DNA from: Simkaniaceae bacterium
GTDB lineage: Bacteria > Chlamydiota > Chlamydiia > Chlamydiales > Simkaniaceae
DNA length: 64,000 bases
Assembly: GCA_018399055.1 (NCBI GenBank)
Contig: CP073762.1
Coordinates: 248,001 to 312,000 of the forward strand
Direction of reading: 5' to 3'
Shown: positions 56,797-64,000 of the stretch, one piece after another
How positions within the stretch are numbered: position 1 is the stretch's first letter
Layout: each line of letters starts with the position of its first letter
Notes under the pieces: model-generated
The model's database searches: none
Told to the model about the DNA's origin: nothing
Seen by the model: only the letters and a program-made list of their open reading frames with translations
Program-made: the position numbers and the translations under genes

Positions 56797-57212
56797 AGCT
56801 TTTCCTCACCCTTGGCTTGATTGCTATGGTGGGAAGTGTTCTCCTCATTCAGGCAAAACCGATGCTTGATCGGTATCATTTTCGCCAAGGGGTTTCAAAG
56901 CTTGAGCGGGAGATTCGGTTTTCTAAGCGCCTTTCTGAGGTGGCCCATGCAGATATCGAGTTTCAGATTGAGGACACAAAGGCTGGACTAGAGTGCACTC
57001 GGTTAACCGATGAACCACTCGACCTTCCCCGCACCTTAGATACAGTTATCAAGATCCCCCACCTTCATCTAGAAGAAAAGAAAAATCTTTCTGTGACCTT
57101 TACTGGTTCAGGGGCATTGATAGGAGAGAAGCACTTTACCGTTTCAAATAACAAAGAAAAATGGGTCGTGCGGGTACCCGCCCATTCGACTCATCTTATC
57201 GAACACCGATAG
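56766..57212 (+). CDS. Minor pseudopilin (GspH/I-like)
   Basis: 148 residues. The leader MGQRRG and helix FTLIELFLTLGLIAMVGSVL are canonical for type IV prepilin peptidase processing. The rest is beta-rich and matches no specific minor pseudopilin. No prepilin peptidase (GspO) gene or GspL/M/K genes are seen; they may lie elsewhere or be missing, as is usual for the reduced chlamydial system. Confidence 0.85.
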   Translation: MGQRRGFTLIELFLTLGLIAMVGSVLLIQAKPMLDRYHFRQGVSKLEREIRFSKRLSEVAHADIEFQIEDTKAGLECTRLTDEPLDLPRTLDTVIKIPHLHLEEKKNLSVTFTGSGALIGEKHFTVSNNKEKWVVRVPAHSTHLIEHR

Positions 57213-58382
57213 GCCTATGGTATTCGTCATAAAAAATTTCCCTTGTGGAACCATTAGGAAGGTTCATCCTAGAAAGGCCTGAGGGGCCATACTCATACGT
57301 TGCTATTTCTTGCATGGGATCTACTGTTTGAACAAGCCTGCTAAATGAGTCATAAGAGTAGCGCGTTTTTCGATATGAAGAGTCGGTATGAGAGATCAGG
57401 TTTCCTGAAGCGTCGTAGCTAAAGCAAGATGTGTTTCCTTGTGAGGAGATTTTTGTGATGTGGTCACGGTTATCATAGTTGTAATCGATGGTTTTTCCCA
57501 GGGCTTTGACCGTGCTTAATCGATGTCGTTCATCATAATCTCTGGTGATAGTGATCCCGTTGGGGAGTTCGATTTTGGTAGGGAGTCCTTGGTGGTTGTA
57601 GGTGTAGGTTTTTTTTTGGCCGCCTGGGAAAGTGATAGATTCTGGGAGATTCGAACCGTTTTGATAGGTATAGGTTGTGAGATACATTGGATTTCCTTCG
57701 ATCAAAGACTGCCCATTAGACATTGCAATAGAGGATAGAACAAAAGGATGGTAAAGGGCGATCAAACGTCCTAAGGAGTCATATTCGTAGATAGATTTGA
57801 TCCCTTCTCCATTGATCTTTTGTATGAGCTGACCTCGAGAGTTATATGAAAAGTACTGCGCTCCTTCGTAGTGGCTCGCAATCTTGGAAACCCTTCCTGA
57901 AGCGTCGTACTCGTATTCCACTTCAAGTCCACTGTTTGTGACAACTTTTTTTGGGCCAGTGCTCTGGCCATAGGTAAACTGAATGTCTCTACCCAGCCCA
58001 TCTTGGATGAGCTGAGGACGATACTGAGAGTCAAAATGATGTTTGTAAGAAGAGGTAGTACTTGCAAACCCCGCAGATCGATTACTGAGGTTAAAGTCTT
58101 GGGTTACAAGATGGTTTCCGATGGCTTGCTGCGTCGCGCGATGGTATTTGTCGTATTCGGCTTCAAAGACCTTATTTCCTAGGCCGTTGTAGATTGAGGA
58201 AAGCCTACTATTTTCATCATAATCATAGCTTGAGAGACTGCCCTCATTGTCTCTCACATCTTGGAGCCGTCCTTTAGAATCATAATCGTAGAAAAGGGTC
58301 TTCCCCCCAGGTCCGGAAACGGACGTCAGCAGAGCTCCTACATACTCTAAGATAAGAGACTGTCCTGAAGAATGGGAGATTT
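57196..58382 (-). pseudogene. Rhs/YD-repeat protein fragment, 5' cut by IS
   Basis: About 395 codons remain open from the IS edge to the stop at 57196. The frame is a series of YD repeats (YDYDENSRLSSI, YEYDASGRVSKI, YEYDSLGRLIAL, YSYDSFSRLVQT). The frame continues upstream of the GTG at 58257 to the insertion point and then meets a stop in the IS. The 3' end stops abruptly after YHRPIGVR, overlapping the last codons of the pseudopilin gene, so the usual Rhs core end and toxin tip are missing. Rhs proteins deliver C-terminal toxins; this copy is a relic. Confidence 0.85.
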
Positions 58383-58386
58383 CTAG

Positions 58387-59232
58387 ATAGTGTCGTCAAG
58401 AAATTTAAATAGTGATATACTTCAGCAAATTATTTCATCTGCAAGGAGAATTTGCTATGACTATTTCTGCGCATCGCCGCCACGATATAACGGATAAAGT
58501 TTGGAAGTTACTGGAACCACACTTACCTGGCCGTCATGGAGGTTGGGGGTCAGTTGCTCGAGATAATCGACAATTTATTAATGCAGTTTTCTGGATTTTA
58601 CGTACAGGGTCCCCTTGGAGAGATTTACCCCCTGATTATGGAGATTGGAAAAACACTCACCGCCGTTTTTGTCGTTGGCGAGATAGAGGCATATGGGAAT
58701 TGTTGCTTGAAAAAACAGTCGATGAACCAGACTATGAGTGGCTGATGATTGACGCCAGTCATATCAAAGTTCACCCACATGCAGCAGGTGCAAGAGGTGG
58801 AAATCAGGAAATGAGTCGCACAAAAGGGGGCTTAATACCAAATTACATTTGGCCGTGGATGCGCATGGTATGCCGATCAGAGTTGCTATTACGCAAGGTA
58901 CCACAGCAGATTGCACGCAAGCAGGCGTTTTGATAGAGGGTCTGACCGCTGAATATTTATTTGCTGATCGCGGGTATGATAGCGATGTTATTGTTAAGCA
59001 AGCAGAAAAGCAAGGAATGAAAGCGGTTATTCCTCCAAGAAAAAACAGAAAATTCCAAAGGAAATATGACAAGCACCTATACAAATTGCGCCACTTAGTT
59101 GAAAATGCCTTTCTACATCTAAAGCGATGGAGAGGAATCGCAACCCGATATGCCAAAAATTCGACATCTTTTTTGGCTGCTATTCACATTCGTTGCTTGG
59201 TTCTATGGTGCAAAATCTCTTGACGACACTAT
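58387..59232 (+). mobile_element. IS5-family (IS427-like) insertion sequence
   Basis: The 846-base element is bounded by perfect inverted repeats ATAGTGTCGTCAAG (58387-58400) and its complement (59219-59232), and flanked by CTAG on both sides (58383-58386, 59233-59236), probably a YTAR/TA-type target duplication. It carries one transposase in two frames. It sits between the rhs fragment and a lipoprotein gene, whose stop codon it supplies. The ends are intact, so it may be recent. Confidence 0.9.
58457..59223 (+). CDS. IS5-family transposase, two frames joined by -1 frameshift
   Basis: The first frame (58457-58933) begins MTISAHRRHDITDKVWK with AAGGAGAA upstream and holds the first catalytic Asp (MIDASHIKVHPHA). 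The second frame gives AVDAHGMPIRVAITQG, the second Asp in LFADRGYDSD, and a terminal Glu (VENAFLHLKRWRGIATRYAK). At 58822-58832 the run ACAAAAGGGGGC allows a -1 slip that yields exactly TKGGLNTKLHLAVDAHG, the family sequence, so the frameshift is likely programmed. Together they give a DDE enzyme of about 255 residues. Confidence 0.85.
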
Positions 59233-59879
59233 CTAGTATCATCAAAGATCAAAGAGTAGGGATAGCTATTTTCAAATCCATAGCCAAACAAAATGCCCAT
59301 GAGGCAAACTACTTCAGGAGTTGTTTGTTCGCTATTGAGGATGTGGTTCCAGAAGAGGGAGTCTTCATTTAGAATGTCAAAAACTATTTCGAGAGGATCA
59401 AAATCAAATCCCACATATTTCTGAAAGAGGAAGTAGTTTTTATGTATTATAGTTGCTGTTTCCATGACGTTAACAATGTAGACAAAATCTAATTGACTCC
59501 CTTTTATGGGAAAGTGGGCGATGATGTATTTTTGCATGCGTTCTTTATCAAGGCTGTTTTCCCAGAGCCGCCATGTTTCTTCAAAATCGTATTTTGGTTC
59601 CCATTCGATTTTTTTTTGAGCTTTTAAGGACGTTTTCTCCTCCTGGGACAGCTTACTTAGATATTCTTTGCGAGACCGTTCTTTCTCTTCTTTTGCACGG
59701 TGATCTAAAATCAATTCGGTCATTGGCTTGCTTCCATGAAGGGTAAAGGCAGCACTTTCAATGAACAGAAATCTGACATAAAATTCATTCCATCGAGCTG
59801 TACCTTTAGCCTCTCTTTGAGAACAAGAAGGTGTAACAAATAAAATTGAAAATAATAGCCAAACGATCGTATGCCTCAT
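59229..59879 (-). CDS. Probable lipoprotein, 3' end altered by IS
   Basis: 216 residues. A signal sequence with lipobox (LLFSILFVTPSCS) is followed by a soluble, charged, helical domain. No family recognised. The last codons read DDTR and the stop TAG is formed by the target site and the IS terminus. Without the IS the same frame would go on about 30 codons, so the natural C-terminus may have been changed. It is divergent from another lipoprotein gene, 38 bases away. Confidence 0.6.
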   Translation of the reverse strand: MRHTIVWLLFSILFVTPSCSQREAKGTARWNEFYVRFLFIESAAFTLHGSKPMTELILDHRAKEEKERSRKEYLSKLSQEEKTSLKAQKKIEWEPKYDFEETWRLWENSLDKERMQKYIIAHFPIKGSQLDFVYIVNVMETATIIHKNYFLFQKYVGFDFDPLEIVFDILNEDSLFWNHILNSEQTTPEVVCLMGILFGYGFENSYPYSLIFDDTR

Positions 59880-59917
59880 CCGTATGTAAAAACCTATGAT
59901 TTGAAAGGAGGTAACCT

Positions 59918-60307
59918 ATGAAACTTAAGTCATACATCCTGGTTCTACTAAGCATTTTCAGTGTAGGATGTGCAGATAGTTTTACTCAAAACTATTTTGA
60001 GGAGCAGACTATTAATGAGAGTTTTTTCACTGAGTTGGTGTCTGATTTTTCTGCTAGTATTGAGAGGTATACTGAAGACAAGATATATATAAAGCCTGAC
60101 AGCATCAAAAGTACCCATCTAGGGATGGTGTTAGATCAAGGCAATAAGGTGTTGCACTTACCTGTGGTTTTTTCAGATCGCTGTGGAGCATTCGTTCCCA
60201 TGAATGAAAATGAGAGGCCAGTTTCAATAACATATTGTCTTGGTTGTGGATGGGTGAAGTTTGAAGGTGATCCATGTCGAAATCCTAAATGCCGGCTGAA
60301 GAAATAA
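59918..60307 (+). CDS. Small lipoprotein with zinc-ribbon-like tail
   Basis: 129 residues. The signal peptide ends in SVGC (lipobox). GGAGGTAACCT precedes the ATG, a strong ribosome site. Near the C-terminus four cysteines are arranged CLGCG...DPCRNPKC, a possible metal-binding ribbon, unusual for an exported lipoprotein. Not recognised as a known family. Confidence 0.65.
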   Translation: MKLKSYILVLLSIFSVGCADSFTQNYFEEQTINESFFTELVSDFSASIERYTEDKIYIKPDSIKSTHLGMVLDQGNKVLHLPVVFSDRCGAFVPMNENERPVSITYCLGCGWVKFEGDPCRNPKCRLKK

Positions 60308-60355
60308 GGGAGGCTTTTTAGAGGTTTTCCATTAGCTTCCTTCTATGAAGGGAGG

Positions 60356-60389
60356 GGCTCTGTTGAAAAAACCATTTTTCAACAGAGCC
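60356..60389. repeat. Perfect 15-base hairpin, IS-end-like
   Basis: GGCTCTGTTGAAAAA (60356-60370) and its exact complement (60375-60389) are separated by 4 bases. No T run follows on the plus strand. The arm resembles the terminal repeats of IS6-type elements (GGxxCTGTTGxAAA), so it may be a collapsed mini-element; it could also stop transcription from the lipoprotein gene. Confidence 0.7.
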
Positions 60390-60392
60390 TGA

Positions 60393-60578
60393 AGGATATA
60401 CGGAATTATCGAGTCTGTAGATACAATTGCATTTTTGGTTTCTTCTTTGGCCGTTTTGATATCAGGTATTAATAAGCTTCCACTGATCTGTATTGTATCG
60501 CTTTCTTTTGTAACAATAGTGTTTTCTTGGTTCCCTTTTAGAATGTACGATAAGCTTAGACCAAAGGAACTTGCTTAA
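60393..60578 (+). pseudogene. Remnant of a two-helix membrane protein
   Basis: An open frame of about 60 codons without a normal start encodes two good membrane helices (TIAFLVSSLAVLISG; PLICIVSLSFVTIVFSW) and ends KLRPKELA before a stop. It begins right after the hairpin, so its 5' end seems to have been removed. A TTG at 60435 could start a shorter product. In the rest of the gap (60579-60725) only another short broken frame (SFDVGNELYDLFTEG) is seen. Confidence 0.35.
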
Positions 60579-60725
60579 ATTCTTTTGATGTTGGGAACGA
60601 ATTATATGATCTATTCACTGAGGGTTCTCAAGTAGAACCAATACTGGAGATTGGTGATCCCAACTTTTGCTCGATGATGGTTTACTAGAGGATATATTTA
60701 CTTAGTATATGACTTCTGGTTGGCT

Positions 60726-61223
60726 TTATTTTAGATGTTTTACTCGGATTTCGACTGTATTAGCATACCCAAGACGGTCGTAGAACGTTGCTATACTTTT
60801 GTTGGCACTGCAAACTGCAAGACGAGAAAATTCACATTTTTCCTTTTTAAAATAGTTCTCGGCTTCTTTAATCAATCTTTTTCCTAGTCCTGATTTGCGT
60901 TGGGACTGACAAACATAAACTTCAATCACTTCGCCATAATATGTTAGGTTACTATCAAAGTAGGAGTTTTTTTGAATTTTGAAGGTTATAAATCCAACTA
61001 ACCCTTCTTGACCCTCAGCAACTAGCAAGAGAGGGTCACTCTCATTAATCGACTTGATTATATATTCGTGAATTAATTCGACTATTTCTGGGCGATCACC
61101 AACGAAGTATACGGGGTTCAGTTTGTGGTGTAAGTGAAACTGCTCTCGAAACATTATGACAACTTTATCGATATCTTCGTGCTTCGCTTTTCGAATTATA
61201 TAAGTCTTTGGTGGCTTTTCCAT
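60726..61223 (-). CDS. GNAT-family N-acetyltransferase
   Basis: 165 residues. The acetyl-CoA motif is VYVCQSQRKSGLGKRLIKEA (Q/R-x-x-G-x-G/A), with the usual preceding strand (GEVIEVYV) and the closing FYDRLGYANT. The target (protein, antibiotic, amine) cannot be told. It is isolated in a region of remnants and may be recently acquired. Confidence 0.87.
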   Translation of the reverse strand: MEKPPKTYIIRKAKHEDIDKVVIMFREQFHLHHKLNPVYFVGDRPEIVELIHEYIIKSINESDPLLLVAEGQEGLVGFITFKIQKNSYFDSNLTYYGEVIEVYVCQSQRKSGLGKRLIKEAENYFKKEKCEFSRLAVCSANKSIATFYDRLGYANTVEIRVKHLK

Positions 61224-61243
61224 AATGCTTTAGTTTTGTTTTT

Positions 61244-61555
61244 TTATAAGTTTGGAAAATTTCTTTTATTTAGGGTCGGTTCCCTTTGAAAACCCTCAGT
61301 ATGGACTCCTGGAGTATATAAGTCATGTTCTGTTCCCTTTTTTAGTAAATGTCCCAGCCAGGTGAACTCTTTTAAGAGGTGGGGTTTTAGAGGTTTCTTC
61401 GTGACTTTTAAAAGAGCAATCTGGTTTTTTCCAAACCGGTCGATGCACACCTGCTTAGTATGTGACTTCTGGGCAGGGCTTGCATAAACTCTCATCATGC
61501 AGGTGTTTCTTCCATTAGTTTTTAATTTACAAAGATAAGAGCGGTGTCCTATCAT
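61244..61555 (-). CDS. Doubtful hypothetical protein
   Basis: 103 codons are open, basic in composition, with no recognised domain, hydrophobic segment or ribosome site. It overlaps the beginning of the divergent gene region only slightly. It might be a remnant or a chance frame. Confidence 0.25.
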   Translation of the reverse strand: MIGHRSYLCKLKTNGRNTCMMRVYASPAQKSHTKQVCIDRFGKNQIALLKVTKKPLKPHLLKEFTWLGHLLKKGTEHDLYTPGVHTEGFQREPTLNKRNFPNL

Positions 61556-61588
61556 CTTTCGGAAAAGGATTTACTGGAGAAAATCACT

Positions 61589-62413
61589 ATGAAAGTCATG
61601 GCGCCAAGTAGTGGGGGTTTTAGGTCTTTTGCTCTGCCAAAAGAAGACCCTCCTGTCAATCTAACCACTCTTGCAAAAGAGCTTCCCTCAACACATCGTC
61701 TGTATCAGACGGTAGTTAGTGTGCGTGGTTTTGATTCTGAGTTTGGATTTACTCAAGAACTCAGTGATCAAAAATTTGAGGAAATCATGGCACTTGCAAA
61801 CAGTGCTTTTAGAGTTACCTGCAAAAATCCGGATGAAGAGCAAATTGTTCAATATATTCACTTGCATGCTTCAAGTAAAGTCCGTCAAGTTCTCAGTGAT
61901 TTGGTTTCTAAGGTTGAGCAGGTTATTGAGTATCAGAAGTACATTCAGCAGGAATACATACATGTTGGCTCGGAGTTGCAACAGACGCTTGACCGTGTAG
62001 ACCGACTCTATGCCCTAACCAAAAAGTATTCTCATTTGATATCTAGGACTATAGGTGGTTGGGATGTCTTAGAAATAAAATTCAGAATAGATACATATAG
62101 CAAAAAGCTCCCTCCTCCTTTGATTATTCGTTTCTTTGAGTCGGCGGGAGACTTCCTTTGTTGTACCTCCTCTAGGAAGAAGTCATACCGTCATTGCAGT
62201 AGTTATTCAAGCCATTCCTCTACTAGTTTTAGTTCTCGAGATGGCTTACTGGATACTCAAAGAAGAATTCAGGAGAGTCGAAACAGAGTGTGGGAAAATA
62301 AGGTGGATATGCATCAACGCAGCCAAGCAAACTATAGCTTAAACCTCTCAAGAAACCTGCAGTCTCAACGGATCCAGCATAATAATACTATGCGATTTCA
62401 TTCTCACAGATAA
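61589..62413 (+). CDS. Unknown protein with Ser-rich C-terminal region
   Basis: 274 residues from the ATG at 61589 (GGAG upstream); the longer frame uses a GTG at 61544. The middle is helical with coiled-coil-like stretches (VRQVLSDLVSKVEQVIEYQK). Residues about 205-230 form a Cys/Ser/His-rich patch (CCTSSRKKSYRHCSSYSS) followed by a polar Arg/Gln/Asn-rich tail. No membrane helix. It could be a secreted effector; nothing specific supports a function. Confidence 0.55.
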   Translation: MKVMAPSSGGFRSFALPKEDPPVNLTTLAKELPSTHRLYQTVVSVRGFDSEFGFTQELSDQKFEEIMALANSAFRVTCKNPDEEQIVQYIHLHASSKVRQVLSDLVSKVEQVIEYQKYIQQEYIHVGSELQQTLDRVDRLYALTKKYSHLISRTIGGWDVLEIKFRIDTYSKKLPPPLIIRFFESAGDFLCCTSSRKKSYRHCSSYSSHSSTSFSSRDGLLDTQRRIQESRNRVWENKVDMHQRSQANYSLNLSRNLQSQRIQHNNTMRFHSHR

Positions 62414-62551
62414 TCTGTGTAGGAGATAAGCTTTTTATGTTTCTAGGCGAAGGTTTTAGTTTTTTCCCACTTGCTAGCGACCTGGCTTTTGCAGAGGAAT
62501 GGTTTTGGGGAGTTTTAGTTGAAATAAATGGCAAAAAGAAATGAGGTTGTC

Positions 62552-63064
62552 ATGTTAGCGTTTAATATCTCGAAAGATCACATGCTTTTAGAAAAGGGCT
62601 TTGCGAATCATATAGCTTTTAATCAAGAAGCTCCAGTCGCAACGCTCTTAACAGAAATTGTGAACGATAGAAAGGAAATAACTGTTGAACCTGAAAGGGA
62701 AGCTGGATGTTTGATCGGTAGGATTAAGCCCTTTTTGAACCTTGCTGAGGGCTTAACTAATGTTTGTTACACTATCGGTAGTATTTTCATTTCATCAGGT
62801 ATTGCTTCATACCTTGCTTATAAGGCTTATCAACACACCCTTTCAGGTGCATGCTCAGTTGTTTGTATTGTTGGTGCTGGTGTGTTTCTCTACACGTTAT
62901 TCTGTGATTTCAAAATTTCAGTAATTGATCTAATGGTCTCCTCCCTTATGCCCAATGTTAGTAGACGATTGCAGGAGGGAATAGCATTAAAACTTGCAGA
63001 TGGCTGTCCTGAATTGAATCATGAAAGGTATAGACGACTTCAAGAAAAGGGTCCAGCTAATTGA
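62552..63064 (+). CDS. Candidate inclusion-membrane protein
   Basis: 170 residues from the ATG at 62552, which has GAGG six bases upstream (an in-frame ATG at 62528 lacks one). Two close hydrophobic segments (VCYTIGSIFISSGIASYLAY and ACSVVCIVGAGVFLYTLF) form the bilobed domain typical of chlamydial Inc proteins, flanked by soluble ends. The family is diverse, so homology cannot be judged. Confidence 0.6.
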   Translation: MLAFNISKDHMLLEKGFANHIAFNQEAPVATLLTEIVNDRKEITVEPEREAGCLIGRIKPFLNLAEGLTNVCYTIGSIFISSGIASYLAYKAYQHTLSGACSVVCIVGAGVFLYTLFCDFKISVIDLMVSSLMPNVSRRLQEGIALKLADGCPELNHERYRRLQEKGPAN

Positions 63065-63299
63065 TCAATTTCTTTTGACTAGAACTCTTCCGTCCCACGT
63101 TAACTCCTCAAGCAATCTATCAGGTATTTCCCTTTGGGCATTGGAGCAGCGTCTAATTTTAAGCCAAGAAGTAGAAACCTGTTCTATGGTGGCTCGTAAT
63201 TATTTCTTAACAACGATCAAGCTGTATGAAAAAAGTCTTTCTGCTCGCCCCCAATATGTGGAGCATGCGTCAAACCTTCCAGGAAGCAATCCCACCTAA
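63021..63299 (+). CDS. Small hypothetical protein
   Basis: 92 residues, starting inside the previous gene (44-base overlap). Helical, with no membrane segment or known motif. The overlap and shared strand suggest coupling to the Inc-like gene, but the frame may also be fortuitous. Confidence 0.4.
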   Translation: MKGIDDFKKRVQLIDQFLLTRTLPSHVNSSSNLSGISLWALEQRLILSQEVETCSMVARNYFLTTIKLYEKSLSARPQYVEHASNLPGSNPT

Positions 63300-63375
63300 G
63301 AATTGAATATTTTTTATTGAAGTATGGGCAGTGTATCTCAATTAGGCTTGATCATTCCTATATTGAGAAATCCTT

Positions 63376-63732
63376 TTACTCATAGTATTTCTTCCGTTGT
63401 TCCTTCATCTTAGCCTCATACTCAGCTTGCTCTTCAGGGGTTGGCTTCCAGTTCTCTAGCTCTTTCATCCGTTTTTCGTATGCTGCTTGCTGCTCGGGCG
63501 TTCGTTGGAGTTTGGCTAGTTGGTCTTTGGCTTCTTGCAACACTTCCAGAGCTTCTTCGTAGGGGAATTCCCAGTAATTCTTCTCAGGATGGTTGTAAAA
63601 CTGTGTTACGAATTTATTAGGAACTTCTGCGGATATTTCCGCCCATTGATGTTTTTTGTAATCAATTTCTGCTACTGGATTTTCTCTATCTAGAAGTTCT
63701 AGAATATCTATATTAAAATCGCTTTTGCTCAT
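63376..63732 (-). CDS. Probable immunity protein
   Basis: 118 residues, acidic and helical, with a repeated C-terminal motif (RTPEQQAAYEKRMKELENWK; PTPEEQAEYEAKMKEQRKKY). It begins exactly at the stop of the toxin-like frame (TAATG), the usual position of the immunity gene of a polymorphic toxin. The family is not recognised; the role rests on position. Confidence 0.6.
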   Translation of the reverse strand: MSKSDFNIDILELLDRENPVAEIDYKKHQWAEISAEVPNKFVTQFYNHPEKNYWEFPYEEALEVLQEAKDQLAKLQRTPEQQAAYEKRMKELENWKPTPEEQAEYEAKMKEQRKKYYE

Positions 63733-64000
63733 TATTTTGGCTCCAAAAATCCGACAAATTCACCATTTGTTTTAAATCTTACACCCATACCTTTCTCACT
63801 GCCTATTTTAATATCAAAAACACCGCCATATCTTTTTTTTGTTGTGTCTCTAATGACAACCTTATCAGGATGATTCAATATTTCATCAAGCACTTTCTGC
63901 CCCTGTAAGTTCACTTCATGCGATGTTCCTGATGGCTTTGGGAACGCTGAATCTAGTCTATCCGATTTCTTCTGCAATGCTCTACCTGCTTTTGATAATG
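63732..64000 (-). CDS. C-terminal toxin tip of a polymorphic (Rhs/CdiA-type) toxin, 5' end off window
   Basis: The frame is open to the right edge and ends at 63732. The visible end reads LSKAGRALQKKSDRLDSAFP, then GQKVLDEILNHPD and a closing GMGVRFKTNGEFVGFLEP. This is the recurring end of many Rhs- and hemagglutinin-type toxins ('AGRALQKH...SAFP...GQ..LD.IL..P...G.G.RF...G.F.GFLEP'). Such tips are often nucleases. The delivering N-terminal part lies outside the window. Confidence 0.75.
   Translation of the reverse strand, partial: LSKAGRALQKKSDRLDSAFPKPSGTSHEVNLQGQKVLDEILNHPDKVVIRDTTKKRYGGVFDIKIGSEKGMGVRFKTNGEFVGFLEPK

Noticed and set aside
58457-59223. Degenerate transposase pseudogene
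   Set aside because: A -1 slip gives the exact family sequence and both ends of the IS are perfect, so a programmed shift is more likely than decay.
60435-60578. Independent small gene starting at TTG
   Set aside because: No ribosome site and the frame is open upstream to the hairpin, so a truncated remnant is more likely; kept only as a low-confidence pseudogene.

Overview
The window is chromosomal DNA from a member of the phylum Chlamydiae, most likely an environmental (Parachlamydiales, Simkania-like) lineage rather than a Chlamydiaceae pathogen. The evidence is the thrS-parA-pGP6 gene block, the chlamydial-type type II secretion operon, MOMP-like and Legionella-type outer-membrane proteins, many proteins with paired hydrophobic segments, and extra metabolism (glucokinase, glutamate decarboxylase, purB) that Chlamydiaceae lack. 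I could run no database search, so the genus is inference.

Layout. 1-6.46 kb: a tightly overlapping minus-strand operon of seven genes (TetR regulator, Rieske oxygenase, ketoacyl synthase III, ATP-grasp ligase, NAD-dependent 3beta-HSD/epimerase, metallo-beta-lactamase-fold hydrolase, PaaK-type adenylating enzyme running off the left edge). It looks like an undescribed small-molecule pathway, with matching palindromes at the starts of the first two genes. 6.5-9.7 kb: small membrane proteins, two MOMP-like porins and an EEP-fold enzyme. 9.8-12.6 kb: gadC-gadB acid resistance. 12.6-18.2 kb: LRR protein, formaldehyde-detoxifying dehydrogenase, a papain-like candidate and a flavoprotein. 18.3-24.3 kb: thrS-parA-pGP6-purB-glycosyltransferase, then gtrA. 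24.3-27.1 kb: ung-MFS-rsm22. 27.2-32.1 kb: tRNA-Pro, a repeat-rich intergenic region that may be the replication origin, glmU-like, ispA, recA, glk and a methyltransferase. 32.2-36.1 kb: an outer-membrane protein, a 912-residue unknown and tRNA-Ala. 36.1-39.9 kb: aminotransferase, mreC-like and a partial osmoprotectant ABC transporter. 39.8-42.4 kb: two teichoic-acid-polymerase-like transferases and a coiled-coil protein. 42.5-49.7 kb: mutY, a tandem pair of membrane-anchored CE-clan protease-like proteins (the second apparently dead), a copper ATPase and two unknowns. 49.9-57.2 kb: a type II secretion operon. 57.2-64 kb: an accessory region with a broken rhs gene, an intact IS5-type element, lipoproteins, a GNAT, gene remnants, candidate inclusion-membrane proteins, and the C-terminus of a polymorphic toxin with its likely immunity gene at the right edge.

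Gene orientation and hand-counted base composition both change around 24-30 kb. Most genes are on the minus strand with C>G to the left, and most are on the plus strand with G>C to the right. This fits an origin of replication near the ispA/glmU intergenic region. Several listed starts were moved inward from the longest possible frame, because the longest frame began with a weak TTG or ran deep into a neighbour.
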